Below are positions 18,730-27,643 of a stretch of 64,000 nucleotides of DNA, one piece after another. The notes below the pieces were generated by a model. That model ran no database searches and was not told the origin of the DNA. It saw only the letters and a list, made by a program, of their open reading frames with translations. Location of the stretch: NCBI GenBank assembly GCA_002328585.1, contig DCUV01000032.1, positions 260,277 through 324,276 of the forward strand. The letters are read 5' to 3'. The first letter of the stretch is position 1. The number at the start of each line of letters is the position of its first letter. The position numbers and the translations under genes are program-made. The stretch is from Spirochaetia bacterium UBA2205 (GTDB lineage: Bacteria > Spirochaetota > UBA4802 > UB4802).

Positions 18730-18933
18730 TGGTTCCCCCGGCATTTATAAAATAACGTACATCATGATAATATATATGATTTAATTTAATAATTGTCAAT
18801 CAATAAAATTTTGTATATATTTTACTATGAGCACTTTCGTAACTGTTTTTCAAAGTTTATAACTTTTGAATTCAGGTTATAGTCCTCTCTCTGACCTCAT
18901 AAAGTATTACTAACTAAAGTTTTCGCTATACCT

Positions 18934-20424
18934 TTATTTTTTATGACTATAATATTGCCGTATATACTCATCAATATAACTTTGAGGATTTTCAACAGCA
19001 GCTTTAGTTATAACAAACCTATCAAAGTTCATAAGTTTTATACCATAGGGATAATCATGAAATAAATCATCACAAAATTGCTTGATGCTCATTCTTGCTT
19101 CACGTGCTTTTTCCTGTATTATCTGCAAAGCCTCTCCATCAAATTCCATAACAATTCCATGTTTTAATAAAAACTCTTTCTGAAATTTTCTAATATTATC
19201 ATTCAACAATATGTTTTTTAATACACTTTCAGGATTATCCACAACTACTGAATCAACAACCAACTTTTTAATATCAGTTGATGGCAATGTTTTTTCAAAT
19301 TTGATAAGTGTTTTTTCAAATACACTTAATAATCCCCGGGCGCCCGTTCGTTCTTTATATGCCCTGGCTGCAAGCATCTTCAATGCTTCATCCATAAACT
19401 CCAGATCTATGCCATATGCCCTGAAATCAAGCTTTTTCCCCAGAACAACAGTGCTATATTTATTTTTGAGTATCTTATATAATCCCTCTTCATCAAGATC
19501 ATTCAGCACTACCGTTACAGGCAAACGCCCAATGAATTCTGATTCAAATCCAAATTCAATTAAATCTTCAGTCTTTACCAGCTTCAATACGCTTTGCCTA
19601 TCTTCCCTGCGTACTTGCGATTTATCAAATCCTATAGCCTGCTTGTTTAAGCGTTTGTTAATAATATCCTCCAAACCGCTAAATGCACCAGAAACTATGA
19701 ACAATATATTTTTGGTATTTATCTTTTTACGTGTTACTTTTCCGGTACGCTGAGCTTCCATGGCAGCCTCAACCTGCGAGGCTAAATCATGTGGTGTTTT
19801 AAGATCAACATCAGCTTCTTCCATAAGTTTTAATAAATTACGTTGAACGCCTGCTCGTGATACATCAGGGCCATAGACATTTCCACTTGAAGCAATTTTA
19901 TCTATTTCATCCAGATAAATAATCCCATATTCAGCCTTTGCAACATCACCATCTGCCTCGTGGACCAGCTCTCTGACCAGATCTTCTACATCTCCGCCAA
20001 CATATCCTGTTTCACTAAACTTGGTTGCATCAGCTTTTACAAATGGCACACCTATCTTTTTTGCAATGAGCTTGATAATATATGTTTTCCCAACTCCTGT
20101 TGGCCCAATTAAAAGCATATTACTTTTAATATTACCAACAATCTTCTCATCATCAGGCAATTCCTGTTCCAGCGTCATGCGGTTAAAATGAGTACAAATT
20201 TTAGTAGCAATTATCTCTACCGCTTCTTCTTGCCCTACTATATATTTATTTAAATAACTTTCTAATTCTTCCGGTTTTAGTTGAAAATTAATATCACCTT
20301 TTTTGGCTCTCACACCTGATTTTTCACCAACAGTTTCAGCTTCAGGCGACACTTTATGAAGCTCTTCGTCTAAATCCAATATATCTTTTATATTTTTTAA
20401 ATTTTCTGGCATCTGATTTGGCAT
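18934..20424 (-). CDS. ClpX-like AAA+ ATPase lacking a zinc-binding domain
   Basis: 496 residues. LNKYIVGQEEAVEIIATKI, Walker A GPTGVGKTYIIK, Walker B IIYLDEIDKIA, the SRAGVQRNLLKLMEE block and the C-terminal RTGARGLLSVFEKTL are closely ClpX/HslU-like. The Cys4 zinc-binding domain that begins true ClpX is absent; instead there are about 60 charged residues. Relative to ClpX it has an insertion in the pore region (EAAMEAQRTGKVTRKK) and a longer C-terminus. It is probably an unfoldase paralogue with its own substrates. I could not pick out an IGF-type ClpP loop. AGGAT precedes the ATG. Confidence 0.9.
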   Translation of the reverse strand: MPNQMPENLKNIKDILDLDEELHKVSPEAETVGEKSGVRAKKGDINFQLKPEELESYLNKYIVGQEEAVEIIATKICTHFNRMTLEQELPDDEKIVGNIKSNMLLIGPTGVGKTYIIKLIAKKIGVPFVKADATKFSETGYVGGDVEDLVRELVHEADGDVAKAEYGIIYLDEIDKIASSGNVYGPDVSRAGVQRNLLKLMEEADVDLKTPHDLASQVEAAMEAQRTGKVTRKKINTKNILFIVSGAFSGLEDIINKRLNKQAIGFDKSQVRREDRQSVLKLVKTEDLIEFGFESEFIGRLPVTVVLNDLDEEGLYKILKNKYSTVVLGKKLDFRAYGIDLEFMDEALKMLAARAYKERTGARGLLSVFEKTLIKFEKTLPSTDIKKLVVDSVVVDNPESVLKNILLNDNIRKFQKEFLLKHGIVMEFDGEALQIIQEKAREARMSIKQFCDDLFHDYPYGIKLMNFDRFVITKAAVENPQSYIDEYIRQYYSHKK

Positions 20425-20961
20425 AGAATATCCTCATACCTCTAAAAAAATTGATTAATATGCGATACATAGTATCACATATTAATAATATACCATAAAA
20501 TTATTGGTTGTGTGAAAATAAAGCATAAAATATTTAACAATTTTAGATTTCAGGTTATTTCCGATAAAGTAATATTTATAAAAATTGCATAATAAAGCTA
20601 ATTTCAAGAATGGAAAGCAATACCAAATAAAATAGTATAACTTAGTAATTATTTTCAACAACATGAACATATTGTAATTGAAACCTGAAAGTGCAATATA
20701 TAAATATTAATATTGCAGAATGATGCATTCATCAATAATTTGAAAGATCTTAATCGCATAACAGTTGATATAAGTTACACGTCTTAGTAGCATCTTCGGA
20801 TCTACGTTCGAGTTGCTTTTTGTGAGGAATTGGACAACAATTTTAACTTTATTTAATTGTCTTGAATTAATTCTCAGGATAAAAAATGTTTTTTTAAATA
20901 ACAACTTCTTATATCAGTATCAGCTATGCGCAAAAAATCTGCTTTAATATTAAAAAGATAA
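20425..20961. other. AT-rich intergenic region
   Basis: About 540 bases of AT-rich DNA upstream of the ClpX-like gene. Short open frames here lack ribosome sites and recognisable protein features. The ClpX-like promoter should lie near its left end; nothing else is evident. Confidence 0.5.
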
Positions 20962-21221
20962 TTTACACAATGGGAAAAAAAGAATATATATACTCATGAT
21001 ATAGATTTAATCAAAGTTAACATAAATAATGACTCATCCAAGGATTTTTTTATATTCATTTACAATCCAGTTGAAAGCTCTCTCTGGCAAATTTCAAACA
21101 AATATTTGATGATATTAATGATAAGGCATGGAATGATCCTTTACAAACAATGAAGATGTTAGAGGCTTTAGAAAGAGTTTATAATGGCGATGAACCAGTT
21201 GTCTGCCCATTTTTATATTGA
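20962..21221 (+). pseudogene. remnant of an unidentified gene, frameshifted
   Basis: Translation gives a soluble-looking segment in one frame (FTQWEKKNIY...DSSKDFFIFIYNPVES) that breaks near 21080. It appears to continue in another frame (ANFKQIFDDINDKAW...LEALERVYNGDE), ending at a stop at 21221. There is no ATG with a ribosome site. Both parts have coding-like composition, so a decayed gene is likely. I cannot name the family. It lies 63 bases from tRNA-Leu, a common insertion site. Confidence 0.4.
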
Positions 21222-21284
21222 GCTTGAAATTAATTATAGTAACCACTCCCGCAACTTTTTCCATACGTATAGTATATATAATTT

Positions 21285-21368
21285 TGCCGAAGGAGGGACT
21301 TGAACCCTCATGGAGTTGCCCCCGGCGGATTTTGAGTCCGCTGCGTCTACCAATTCCACCACTTCGGC
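21285..21368 (-). tRNA. tRNA-Leu (anticodon CAA)
   Basis: 84 bases on the minus strand. The seven-base acceptor stem GCCGAAG pairs with CTTCGGC, with discriminator A. The anticodon stem GCGGA/TCCGC has the loop CTCAAAA, giving anticodon CAA (reads UUG). There is a long variable arm, as expected for class II tRNA-Leu, and the T-arm contains GGTTCAAGTCC. CCA is not encoded, which fits the CCA-adding-type enzyme at 30.8-32.3 kb. Confidence 0.97.
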
Positions 21369-21388
21369 TGCTATGAATACAATTTATT

Positions 21389-21805
21389 TTATTCCGGCTG
21401 GGGTAACTCTTCTACTTCAATATATTTGGCTTTGGCTCGTGCCACAATCTTTCCCATTTCATTTTCAATTTCTGCTCTGTTTTCAATAACCCGTTTATTT
21501 TTCTTCACAAACCAGCCTCGTATATAAAGATTCTCCTCAATAAATGCGGGTTGTAAATATCTGATTGTTACCTCACCCGTTAATGCTATATATTCCATGT
21601 ATTTATTAACGGTCATCATAGTTTCATCAAGAACGCTGGCTATGATTCCAGCATGGATAATATTGGGAGGACCTTCAAGTGTTTGATCTGCTTTAAATTC
21701 TCCATAAGCTGTTTTAGTATCAGGATCAAACTTTAAGCTAAGCCGTAAACCTCTTTCGTTAGATTTTCCGCAACCAAAACACGTTTTATCTTCAAATTCA
21801 ATCAT
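21389..21805 (-). CDS. hotdog-fold thioesterase (PaaI-like)
   Basis: 138 residues. The N-terminal CFGCGKSNERGLRL is typical of a thioesterase subgroup starting with a Cys pair, followed by PPNIIHAGIIASVLDETMM, the hotdog helix carrying the catalytic Asp/Glu. It is expected to hydrolyse an acyl-CoA in the cytoplasm; the substrate is unknown. It lies immediately upstream of tRNA-Leu on the same strand. Confidence 0.88.
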   Translation of the reverse strand: MIEFEDKTCFGCGKSNERGLRLSLKFDPDTKTAYGEFKADQTLEGPPNIIHAGIIASVLDETMMTVNKYMEYIALTGEVTIRYLQPAFIEENLYIRGWFVKKNKRVIENRAEIENEMGKIVARAKAKYIEVEELPQPE

Positions 21806-21874
21806 GTGGCATATCTTTTAAATCGTATTATAAATGTCAAGAACTTTTCAAGTTATTGATATTCTCCGTATTAT

Positions 21875-22156
21875 TCATTTATTTTCTTGTTTTATTTTAT
21901 CCATCAATAAATCAATCTCATCTTGATCCAGCCATTCATCAACATGATCTGATACGGCATCGGTGGTCATCATATACATTTCCAGCGCCATGATAAGCTC
22001 CTCTTTGGTAAGCACACCCAGAGTTACAAGAATTTCACCAATAAGCCTTTCAGGATTGTCATGTTGTAATTCTAATGCTTCCTGTAACTGTTTTTCAGTT
22101 ACAATACCGTTCTCTACAAGAAAACTTCCAACTCTTTTATCGTGTTTTTTATCCAT
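21875..22156 (-). CDS. small MshEN/GspE N-terminal-like protein
   Basis: 93 residues with two tandem segments of the form (I/V)GxxLVxxGIVTxxQLxxAL (residues 10-30 and 38-60), the pattern of the GspE/MshE N-terminal domain found in type II secretion and type IV pilus ATPases. Those modules can bind cyclic di-GMP or a platform protein. Here the module is alone with an acidic tail (DEWLDQDEIDLLMDKI) and no ATPase, so a regulatory adaptor role is possible. It is divergent from the cytochrome gene. Confidence 0.8.
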   Translation of the reverse strand: MDKKHDKRVGSFLVENGIVTEKQLQEALELQHDNPERLIGEILVTLGVLTKEELIMALEMYMMTTDAVSDHVDEWLDQDEIDLLMDKIKQENK

Positions 22157-22236
22157 AATAGTAACATTACTGTATTGGCTTATTTACTATTGAATAGTAA
22201 TAGCAAAAATTAAATAAGTCAAGTTAAAAAAATTGA

Positions 22237-22248
22237 CAATAACTATCG
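22237..22248 (+). repeat. copy of iterated 12-mer CAATAACTATCG
   Basis: Forward copy in the divergent spacer before the multiheme cytochrome gene, extended to CAATAACTATCGCCCAC. That longer string recurs inside the coding sequence at 35088. Confidence 0.7.
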
Positions 22249-22310
22249 CCCACAATAAAAATTATTTACATTTTTTTATTTTATAATTAGATAGTTACTA
22301 TGGTATTATT

Positions 22311-22889
22311 ATGAAAATACGAATTTTTATCACATCCTTGATACTTTGTCTTGCCTTCATTGGTGCACAAAAAAATGTATCATTTGTTGGTGTATCAGTA
22401 TGTAAAAAATGTCACGAGTCTGAAGCTATTGGCAATCAATACAAATTCTGGCTACAGTCCCCTCATGCAAAAGCATATCTCTTGCTTAAGCAGGACAAAG
22501 CACTTGAACTGGCAAGAGAGCTATGTATACAAAATCCTCACAGTAATGAATTGTGCCTCAAGTGTCATACCACTGGATTTGGCAAAAATCCTGCTCTATG
22601 GGAGGATGGTGTAGGGTGCGAGTCCTGCCATGGGCCAGGAAGCATCTATAGTAGTTTTGAAAATCATGTCTCATTTGATAATCGTGAGGCAGCTTACAAA
22701 AAAGCAGTGTCAAAAGGTATGTACCCAATACTGGGAACGGATGGAATAAAAGCGCGCGAAAAGGTTTGCCGTAGCTGCCATAATGAAAAAAGACCATGCT
22801 ACCCGAAGGATCCCGCTTTGCAACAGCATCAGTTCCTGCCGTTGCAACTAATTGCTGATTTTGTATTTCCCCATCGTTTGCGCCGGTAG
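22311..22889 (+). CDS. exported multiheme cytochrome c (c554-like)
   Basis: 192 residues with a signal peptide (1-19, ending FIGAQ). Four CXXCH sites: CKKCH 31-35, CLKCH 82-86, CESCHGPG 103-110 and CRSCHNEK 153-160. The spacing and the CxSCHGPGS motif match the cytochrome c554 family of periplasmic electron carriers. The last ~30 residues (after CYPKDPA) look unlike the family and end in a basic HRLRR tail, so a late frameshift or divergence is possible. It is the second multiheme cytochrome in the window. Confidence 0.88.
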   Translation: MKIRIFITSLILCLAFIGAQKNVSFVGVSVCKKCHESEAIGNQYKFWLQSPHAKAYLLLKQDKALELARELCIQNPHSNELCLKCHTTGFGKNPALWEDGVGCESCHGPGSIYSSFENHVSFDNREAAYKKAVSKGMYPILGTDGIKAREKVCRSCHNEKRPCYPKDPALQQHQFLPLQLIADFVFPHRLRR

Positions 22890-22903
22890 CACTATTATCA
22901 GGA

Positions 22904-23842
22904 CTATCGCATCCATTGGAAAGCCATAGCTCTTGTCATCAAAGCGTGCATTAATTGAATATGCTTTTGATACGTGCTAACAAGTTCAGGGTGTAATACG
23001 TCAGCCATGGTAAAAATATCCATTGCTGCTTCCCAATACCATTGCCGCAAGTTTCCTCGATATGATGTTGCACAACTTTGCATATCTGATGATTCATACA
23101 AAGAATATACCAATGCATGGAATTGTTGCCTGAATAGAAGCTGTAATAATACTGTATAAACTTCTTCCAGTGTATAGATAACTTTTACTATTCGATGAAG
23201 TTTCAGTATATCATGAATGAATATATCATCCTCATGACTTTTATACAATACCATTGCATTTTTTTTTGGGAGCTTTCCCCCTATGTACATAGCTGCAATT
23301 TCATGAGTGCTTACCTGTGAACAATTAATACACAAAATATCCATTGAATCTTCCGCACCGCAACAATCCTTCAAATCATTCATAACAATTGCATCATAGC
23401 CAAACTTTTTAATTATTGTCGATAGTCCCTGACAATGAAATATATTGTTATCAACTATGCCTATAATTCCGGAAACAAGCCCCCGGTACTCGTCACAGTA
23501 GGGAGGGATATACCTGCATTGAGATAATGGGAAAACAGCAGCAATGCCATACTGAACAATATTTTTTTTATCAATCTCACTTATTGAAGATTTTGAGCTA
23601 ACACCAACAATCTCTTTTTTGCGTTTGGAAAACTCATCAATAATTGACCCGATTCCATGGATGGCTGGTAATAACTCAACATCAATAATAGTGCACATAT
23701 CGTCATTGACCAATTGATTAATCGTGGTTGTTTGCTCATCCCATACTATACAATCAACACAATCTAATTGCTTTGTTAGTTCATTTCTTTTGTGCTCATC
23801 ATTGCTGATAAATATAAACTTTTGCATTTGTTTTTTCAACAC
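22904..23842 (-). CDS. hypothetical protein, possible degenerate receiver-like domains
   Basis: 312 residues with no clear family. The first ~110 residues ([18 protein letters not shown]...[12 protein letters not shown]) and residues 125-230 ([33 protein letters not shown]...ILCINCSQ) both follow a receiver-like strand/helix rhythm. Neither has a convincing phospho-acceptor set. The C-terminal ~80 residues are helical. Cysteines are unusually frequent. The start could be the TTG at 23842 (AGG upstream) or the ATG five codons later. It follows the chemoreceptor gene on the same strand, so a signalling role is a weak inference. Confidence 0.7.
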   Translation of the reverse strand: MLKKQMQKFIFISNDEHKRNELTKQLDCVDCIVWDEQTTTINQLVNDDMCTIIDVELLPAIHGIGSIIDEFSKRKKEIVGVSSKSSISEIDKKNIVQYGIAAVFPLSQCRYIPPYCDEYRGLVSGIIGIVDNNIFHCQGLSTIIKKFGYDAIVMNDLKDCCGAEDSMDILCINCSQVSTHEIAAMYIGGKLPKKNAMVLYKSHEDDIFIHDILKLHRIVKVIYTLEEVYTVLLQLLFRQQFHALVYSLYESSDMQSCATSYRGNLRQWYWEAAMDIFTMADVLHPELVSTYQKHIQLMHALMTRAMAFQWMR

Positions 23843-23930
23843 AACCTGTCAATACAATTCATAAATCAACATATATAAAGCAATACTATAAAAACTTCAT
23901 CTTTGAAATTATCTATTTAATACCGGGTAA

Positions 23931-25472
23931 TCAGATTATCTCAAGGGCAGTTACATTTTTCTTCAAAATATTTGATATTGTTAGAATTGCTTCTGAACTT
24001 TCTGAAATTTTTAATGCTCCAGCAGCATTTGCCTGCGTCAATTCATTTATCCCTGCAATTGATTTTACAATTTCACCTGAAGCATTTTTTTGCTCTTCAG
24101 ATGCATTCCGTATTTCTTCCGCTTTTATGCTGACATCTTCAGAAGTTTTCATAACAATAGCATTTACATCCAATTGTTTTTTCATAAATTCTGCAAGCAT
24201 ATTTACCATTGCATTGATGTCATCCACACCTTTAATAATAATTCCAATAGTTTTAACCGTACCTTCAACGTTAACTCTGCCTTTCTGTATTTCCTTATCA
24301 TTGGAAGTAATAAGATTTTCTATCTCTTTCACACTTATTGATGTTCTGTCCGCCAGTTTTGAAATTTCATCAGCCACAACTGCAAATCCTCTTCCGGCTT
24401 CACCTGCCCGTGCTGCTTCAATAGCAGCATTAAGCGAAAGTAGATTTATCTGATCGGATATGTCTTTGATAATATTTACAATTCCTGTCATTTCGCCTGA
24501 ACTTTTATTAATATATCCTATACTGGTGCTCATTTCATCAAGTAGATTTGCCCCCGATTTTGCATGGTGCTCAATTGTTTCAGTAAGTATAAGGGCATCT
24601 TTTATCTTATCTTCCATCTGCGATATCAAAAGCGAAAGTTCGGACGACTGATTTGTAAATGAGGTAATGCCCTCATACTGGTAGCGAGCACTGTTTGCCA
24701 CATTTTCAACCCCTGCTGATATCTGTTCAATGGTAGCAGTTATTTCTTCAGCGATTGCCGCCTGGTTTTGAGCATTGCTCGAAAAATTTTTAGACGTATC
24801 AGCCATTTCTTCTGAAGCATCAGTCAGTTTCCCAGAAATATCTTTAACCGATTCAAGAAGCTGCTTTATCCGCATCAGATGATCCTTGTTTGCAAGTTCT
24901 TCCTGCAATTTTTTTATTGTTAAATCCATTATTCTTAAAAGCATGTAACTGATTGCAGCAATTATAATTAATTCAAAGGAAAAATCAACGATAGCAACTG
25001 TCTTTAGCTGAGCTGATATAAGATTTGTTCGTATAAATGATGTAGCTGATACTATAAGTGAAAGTGCTGCTACCGTAATTACCATTTTTCGTGAACAAAA
25101 GAGTGCACTAAAAACAATACATATTAAAAATTGATAATTTGTTAGTATAATACCTTCATTATGCGCCATAGTGCCAAAATTAACAAGCAATCCTAATGCA
25201 ATTACCGAACCAATAACTGAAATATTGGCAGCTGCATAATATTTTTCATTGTATAATACCAGCAATGCAAATATCAAAATGACAAATATAAGAACAAGCA
25301 CCATATTTATAAAGGAAAATAATGGCCTGTCTGTAATCACATTTTGAGTAATTAAAAAAACAGCAACAAGGATGCTACATATAACAAGAAAATATGAAAG
25401 TGCTTTTACTCTTTGCTGTAATATAAAGGATGAATCTTTGTACTTATCAATAATACCCCTCATGAAATTCAT
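23931..25472 (-). CDS. methyl-accepting chemotaxis protein
   Basis: About 513 residues. The first ~200 contain around six hydrophobic segments and no large periplasmic sensor loop, so the input is probably membrane-based or internal. No clear HAMP domain is seen; a coiled region leads into the cytoplasmic signalling domain. The conserved hairpin tip is [29 protein letters not shown] around residues 345-375, which binds CheA/CheW. ATG 25472 is favoured by GAAGGG eight bases upstream. No che genes are adjacent, so it must work with a cluster elsewhere. Confidence 0.92.
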   Translation of the reverse strand: MNFMRGIIDKYKDSSFILQQRVKALSYFLVICSILVAVFLITQNVITDRPLFSFINMVLVLIFVILIFALLVLYNEKYYAAANISVIGSVIALGLLVNFGTMAHNEGIILTNYQFLICIVFSALFCSRKMVITVAALSLIVSATSFIRTNLISAQLKTVAIVDFSFELIIIAAISYMLLRIMDLTIKKLQEELANKDHLMRIKQLLESVKDISGKLTDASEEMADTSKNFSSNAQNQAAIAEEITATIEQISAGVENVANSARYQYEGITSFTNQSSELSLLISQMEDKIKDALILTETIEHHAKSGANLLDEMSTSIGYINKSSGEMTGIVNIIKDISDQINLLSLNAAIEAARAGEAGRGFAVVADEISKLADRTSISVKEIENLITSNDKEIQKGRVNVEGTVKTIGIIIKGVDDINAMVNMLAEFMKKQLDVNAIVMKTSEDVSIKAEEIRNASEEQKNASGEIVKSIAGINELTQANAAGALKISESSEAILTISNILKKNVTALEII

Positions 25473-25490
25473 ATTTTTTCCCTTCAACAA

Positions 25491-25855
25491 TAAAATTACC
25501 AGTCAATGAACTAAAAAATAAAGATTTAAAAAATTAGACTGGATTTTCCATCTCTTTTATAAAAAAAGTTTAGAATGAGATTAAACTTCCCCTGTCTTTT
25601 TCATAATCCCATTACATTTTTTTAAAATCAATTAAGAAGCTATATTACTTCATTTTATAACATTCCTTTTTTTATAAACTGTCAAATAATATTTCATATT
25701 CATCCTTAATTTATACATAAATTATACAAAATATTAATTCTATTATTTTTTATGTTTGACTTAGTACTCAATTTATTTTATTATAATTATAGTTACCAAC
25801 AGTTGAGTGCACATTGGACGCATAATTTTAATTCACCATGATGAAGGAGGAAGGT
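25491..25855. other. divergent intergenic region
   Basis: About 360 AT-rich bases between the chemoreceptor and Yip1 genes. It should hold the promoters for both; I see no clear repeat or RNA structure. AAGGAGGAAGGT before 25856 is the Yip1-gene ribosome site. Confidence 0.45.
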
Positions 25856-26557
25856 ATGGCAGATAGTTCTTTTAATTTTTCAAAACTTATCGATGAATCT
25901 AAAGCTACAATATTAAATCCTAAAGACTATTTTTCATCGATGCCAAAAGAAGGCGGTTTGGTTGAACCAATTATCAAAGCGGCCGTATACGGGCTTATAG
26001 CAGGGGTAATCTACTTTATTTTTACATTGCTCAATATCTCTGCATTTACCATGATTGCTGGTGGAGCTTTTATGGCTCTCATTGGGCCTATTATTTTTTC
26101 AATTATTGGGCTTTTTGTAGGTGGGATAATTTTATTAATTATCTCTGCTATCTGTGGTGGCTCAACCGCTTTTGAAGCAAATGTACGTGTCGTTGCTGCA
26201 TTAATGGTTCTTGGTCCTATCCAGGCACTATTGTCATTTTTAACAGGTATAAGTGTCTATGTAGGCCTCATTGTTTCGGCATTAATTGCATTGTATGGTT
26301 TGTATCTTACATTTATTGCATTGGTCAAAGCGCTCGCCGCAAAAGAAACTGTAGCAAAAATAATCATAGGGATATTGGTTGTCCTGTATGTTTTTTTACT
26401 ATACGGTTCTTTCAATGCATACAGAGCCGCCGGGAAAGTTGGTCAGCAAATGATGGAACAAACAGAAAAGCTTTCATCAGAACAACAAAAAGCATTAGAA
26501 CAGCTACAGCAATTACAAAAATCACTGGAAAAAATGCAGCAAGAAGAAAAAGAATAA
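25856..26557 (+). CDS. Yip1-family integral membrane protein
   Basis: About 233 residues. An N-terminal amphipathic segment (ATILNPKDYFSSMP) is typical of bacterial Yip1-domain proteins and precedes five hydrophobic helices. The C-terminal ~45 residues form a Gln/Glu-rich coiled coil (EQQKALEQLQQLQKSLEKM). The function of bacterial members is unknown. An in-frame upstream ATG exists, but AAGGAGGAAGGT falls directly before 25856. The gene ends just before a strong terminator. Confidence 0.88.
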   Translation: MADSSFNFSKLIDESKATILNPKDYFSSMPKEGGLVEPIIKAAVYGLIAGVIYFIFTLLNISAFTMIAGGAFMALIGPIIFSIIGLFVGGIILLIISAICGGSTAFEANVRVVAALMVLGPIQALLSFLTGISVYVGLIVSALIALYGLYLTFIALVKALAAKETVAKIIIGILVVLYVFLLYGSFNAYRAAGKVGQQMMEQTEKLSSEQQKALEQLQQLQKSLEKMQQEEKE

Positions 26558-26566
26558 TTCATATAG

Positions 26567-26600
26567 TGGTTACATCCTCTGTGCATAGAGGATGTAACCA
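26567..26600. terminator. bidirectional terminator between Yip1 and carbonic anhydrase genes
   Basis: Perfect 14-base stem TGGTTACATCCTCT / AGAGGATGTAACCA with a six-base loop (GTGCAT), placed exactly between the convergent stops at 26557 and 26602. The flanking T/A runs are short, but the position and stem strength are convincing. Confidence 0.85.
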
Positions 26601-26601
26601 T

Positions 26602-27216
26602 TTAAATCTTCTTTACCTTATAGCCATCTGCTAATGCTACATTCACATGAACTACATCATCATTAAGGCTTTTAAAAATATAGCTGTCATCAATAATAGG
26701 TAACACATCAGCATCATCCTGTGTCTTGATGACAGAACCCGCCGGGACATACCTCCCATCAGCTATGGACACCCCCAGAACCAGTGATTTAGGCTCTACT
26801 ACACAATTGCTCCCCACCTTTGCCTTGAATATTAACGATTGCATCCCTATAAAGGTACTATCGCCAACATACGCCGGGCCATGAATCTGTGACTGATGTG
26901 CAAGTGAAACACGTTTCCCAACATATACAGCGTATTTTCTACCATCGACTTCAACTAAATTGTTATTGATTGGATGCCCATTATGCTCTGTTTCAAGGGC
27001 ATGAATGACGACCCCATCCTGAATATTGGAATCATCTCCTACATGAATTGGATGCCCTTCATCACCACGCACTACAGCAAATGGTGCCACCATCACCCGT
27101 TTACCAATGATAACATGTCCAATGACAGCAGCCAACGGATGCAAATATGCAGAAACATCCACCTGAGGAGAGTATTCTTCACTGACGAAGTCGGTTTTTA
27201 CATTGTTATGAATCAT
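26602..27216 (-). CDS. gamma-class carbonic anhydrase family protein
   Basis: About 204 residues of left-handed beta-helix hexapeptide repeats. Family residues are present: Arg-Asp in VVRGDEG, Gln in NIQDGVVIH with the first metal His, and the pair HQSQIHG spaced as the other two metal histidines. The next HG and the C-terminal helix fit Cam/CamH-type enzymes, which interconvert CO2 and bicarbonate as trimers. The frame is open to 27291 (GTG), but GGGGGATT seven bases before ATG 27216 gives the better start. Catalytic competence is likely, not proven. Confidence 0.88.
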   Translation of the reverse strand: MIHNNVKTDFVSEEYSPQVDVSAYLHPLAAVIGHVIIGKRVMVAPFAVVRGDEGHPIHVGDDSNIQDGVVIHALETEHNGHPINNNLVEVDGRKYAVYVGKRVSLAHQSQIHGPAYVGDSTFIGMQSLIFKAKVGSNCVVEPKSLVLGVSIADGRYVPAGSVIKTQDDADVLPIIDDSYIFKSLNDDVVHVNVALADGYKVKKI

Positions 27217-27643
27217 AGACCAATCCCCCATAAAAATTATATTGTTTTTTTCAAGACTTGTAGATAAATAATTTCTGTCAAGATTAATCACGGTATTGAT
27301 GTTATCAATAAAAAAAGCGTTGATGAATAACTGTTATTCTTATTATTTTGTACTAATTAGGGAGTTGCTCATGGCTGGCTTGCGGCCGCCAATAAGGGAT
27401 GTACATGAAGCAATACTGTCATTATAGGCAAAGCCGATAGTCATTCTAAAGCAATACTGCTTATGCTGAGCGTCATTGAAGTAAAGAATCCCCAGAATGA
27501 AAGAATAGATTCTTCGGGATTGCGTCCTTCAGAATGACAATGGTTAATAAAGCTATTTTCGTGGCAGCGAAGTCATTATGTTTAACTTGTGGGAACCTTT
27601 ACAATCAGATTTTTCATCATTGAAAAATTAATAAAAAATTAGT
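27217..27643. other. intergenic region with repeats
   Basis: About 430 bases without a gene. It carries the 14-base word GGGAGTTGCTCATG (27360-27373), also found beside the 99-bp repeat at 11191, and a dispersed imperfect palindrome (27440-27538). The sensor kinase promoter should lie at the right end. Confidence 0.6.
27440..27538. repeat. dispersed imperfect palindromic element
   Basis: Bounded by GTCATTCT on the left and AGAATGAC on the right. Internal AAAGAATC and GATTCTTCGGGAT form the inner arms. A relative lies at 36739-36816. Resembles the small non-autonomous palindromes of many bacterial genomes. Confidence 0.7.

Noticed and set aside
20482..20904. Two 62-65-codon minus-strand frames upstream of the ClpX-like gene
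   Set aside because: Hydrophobic AT-driven translations with no ribosome sites or family features.
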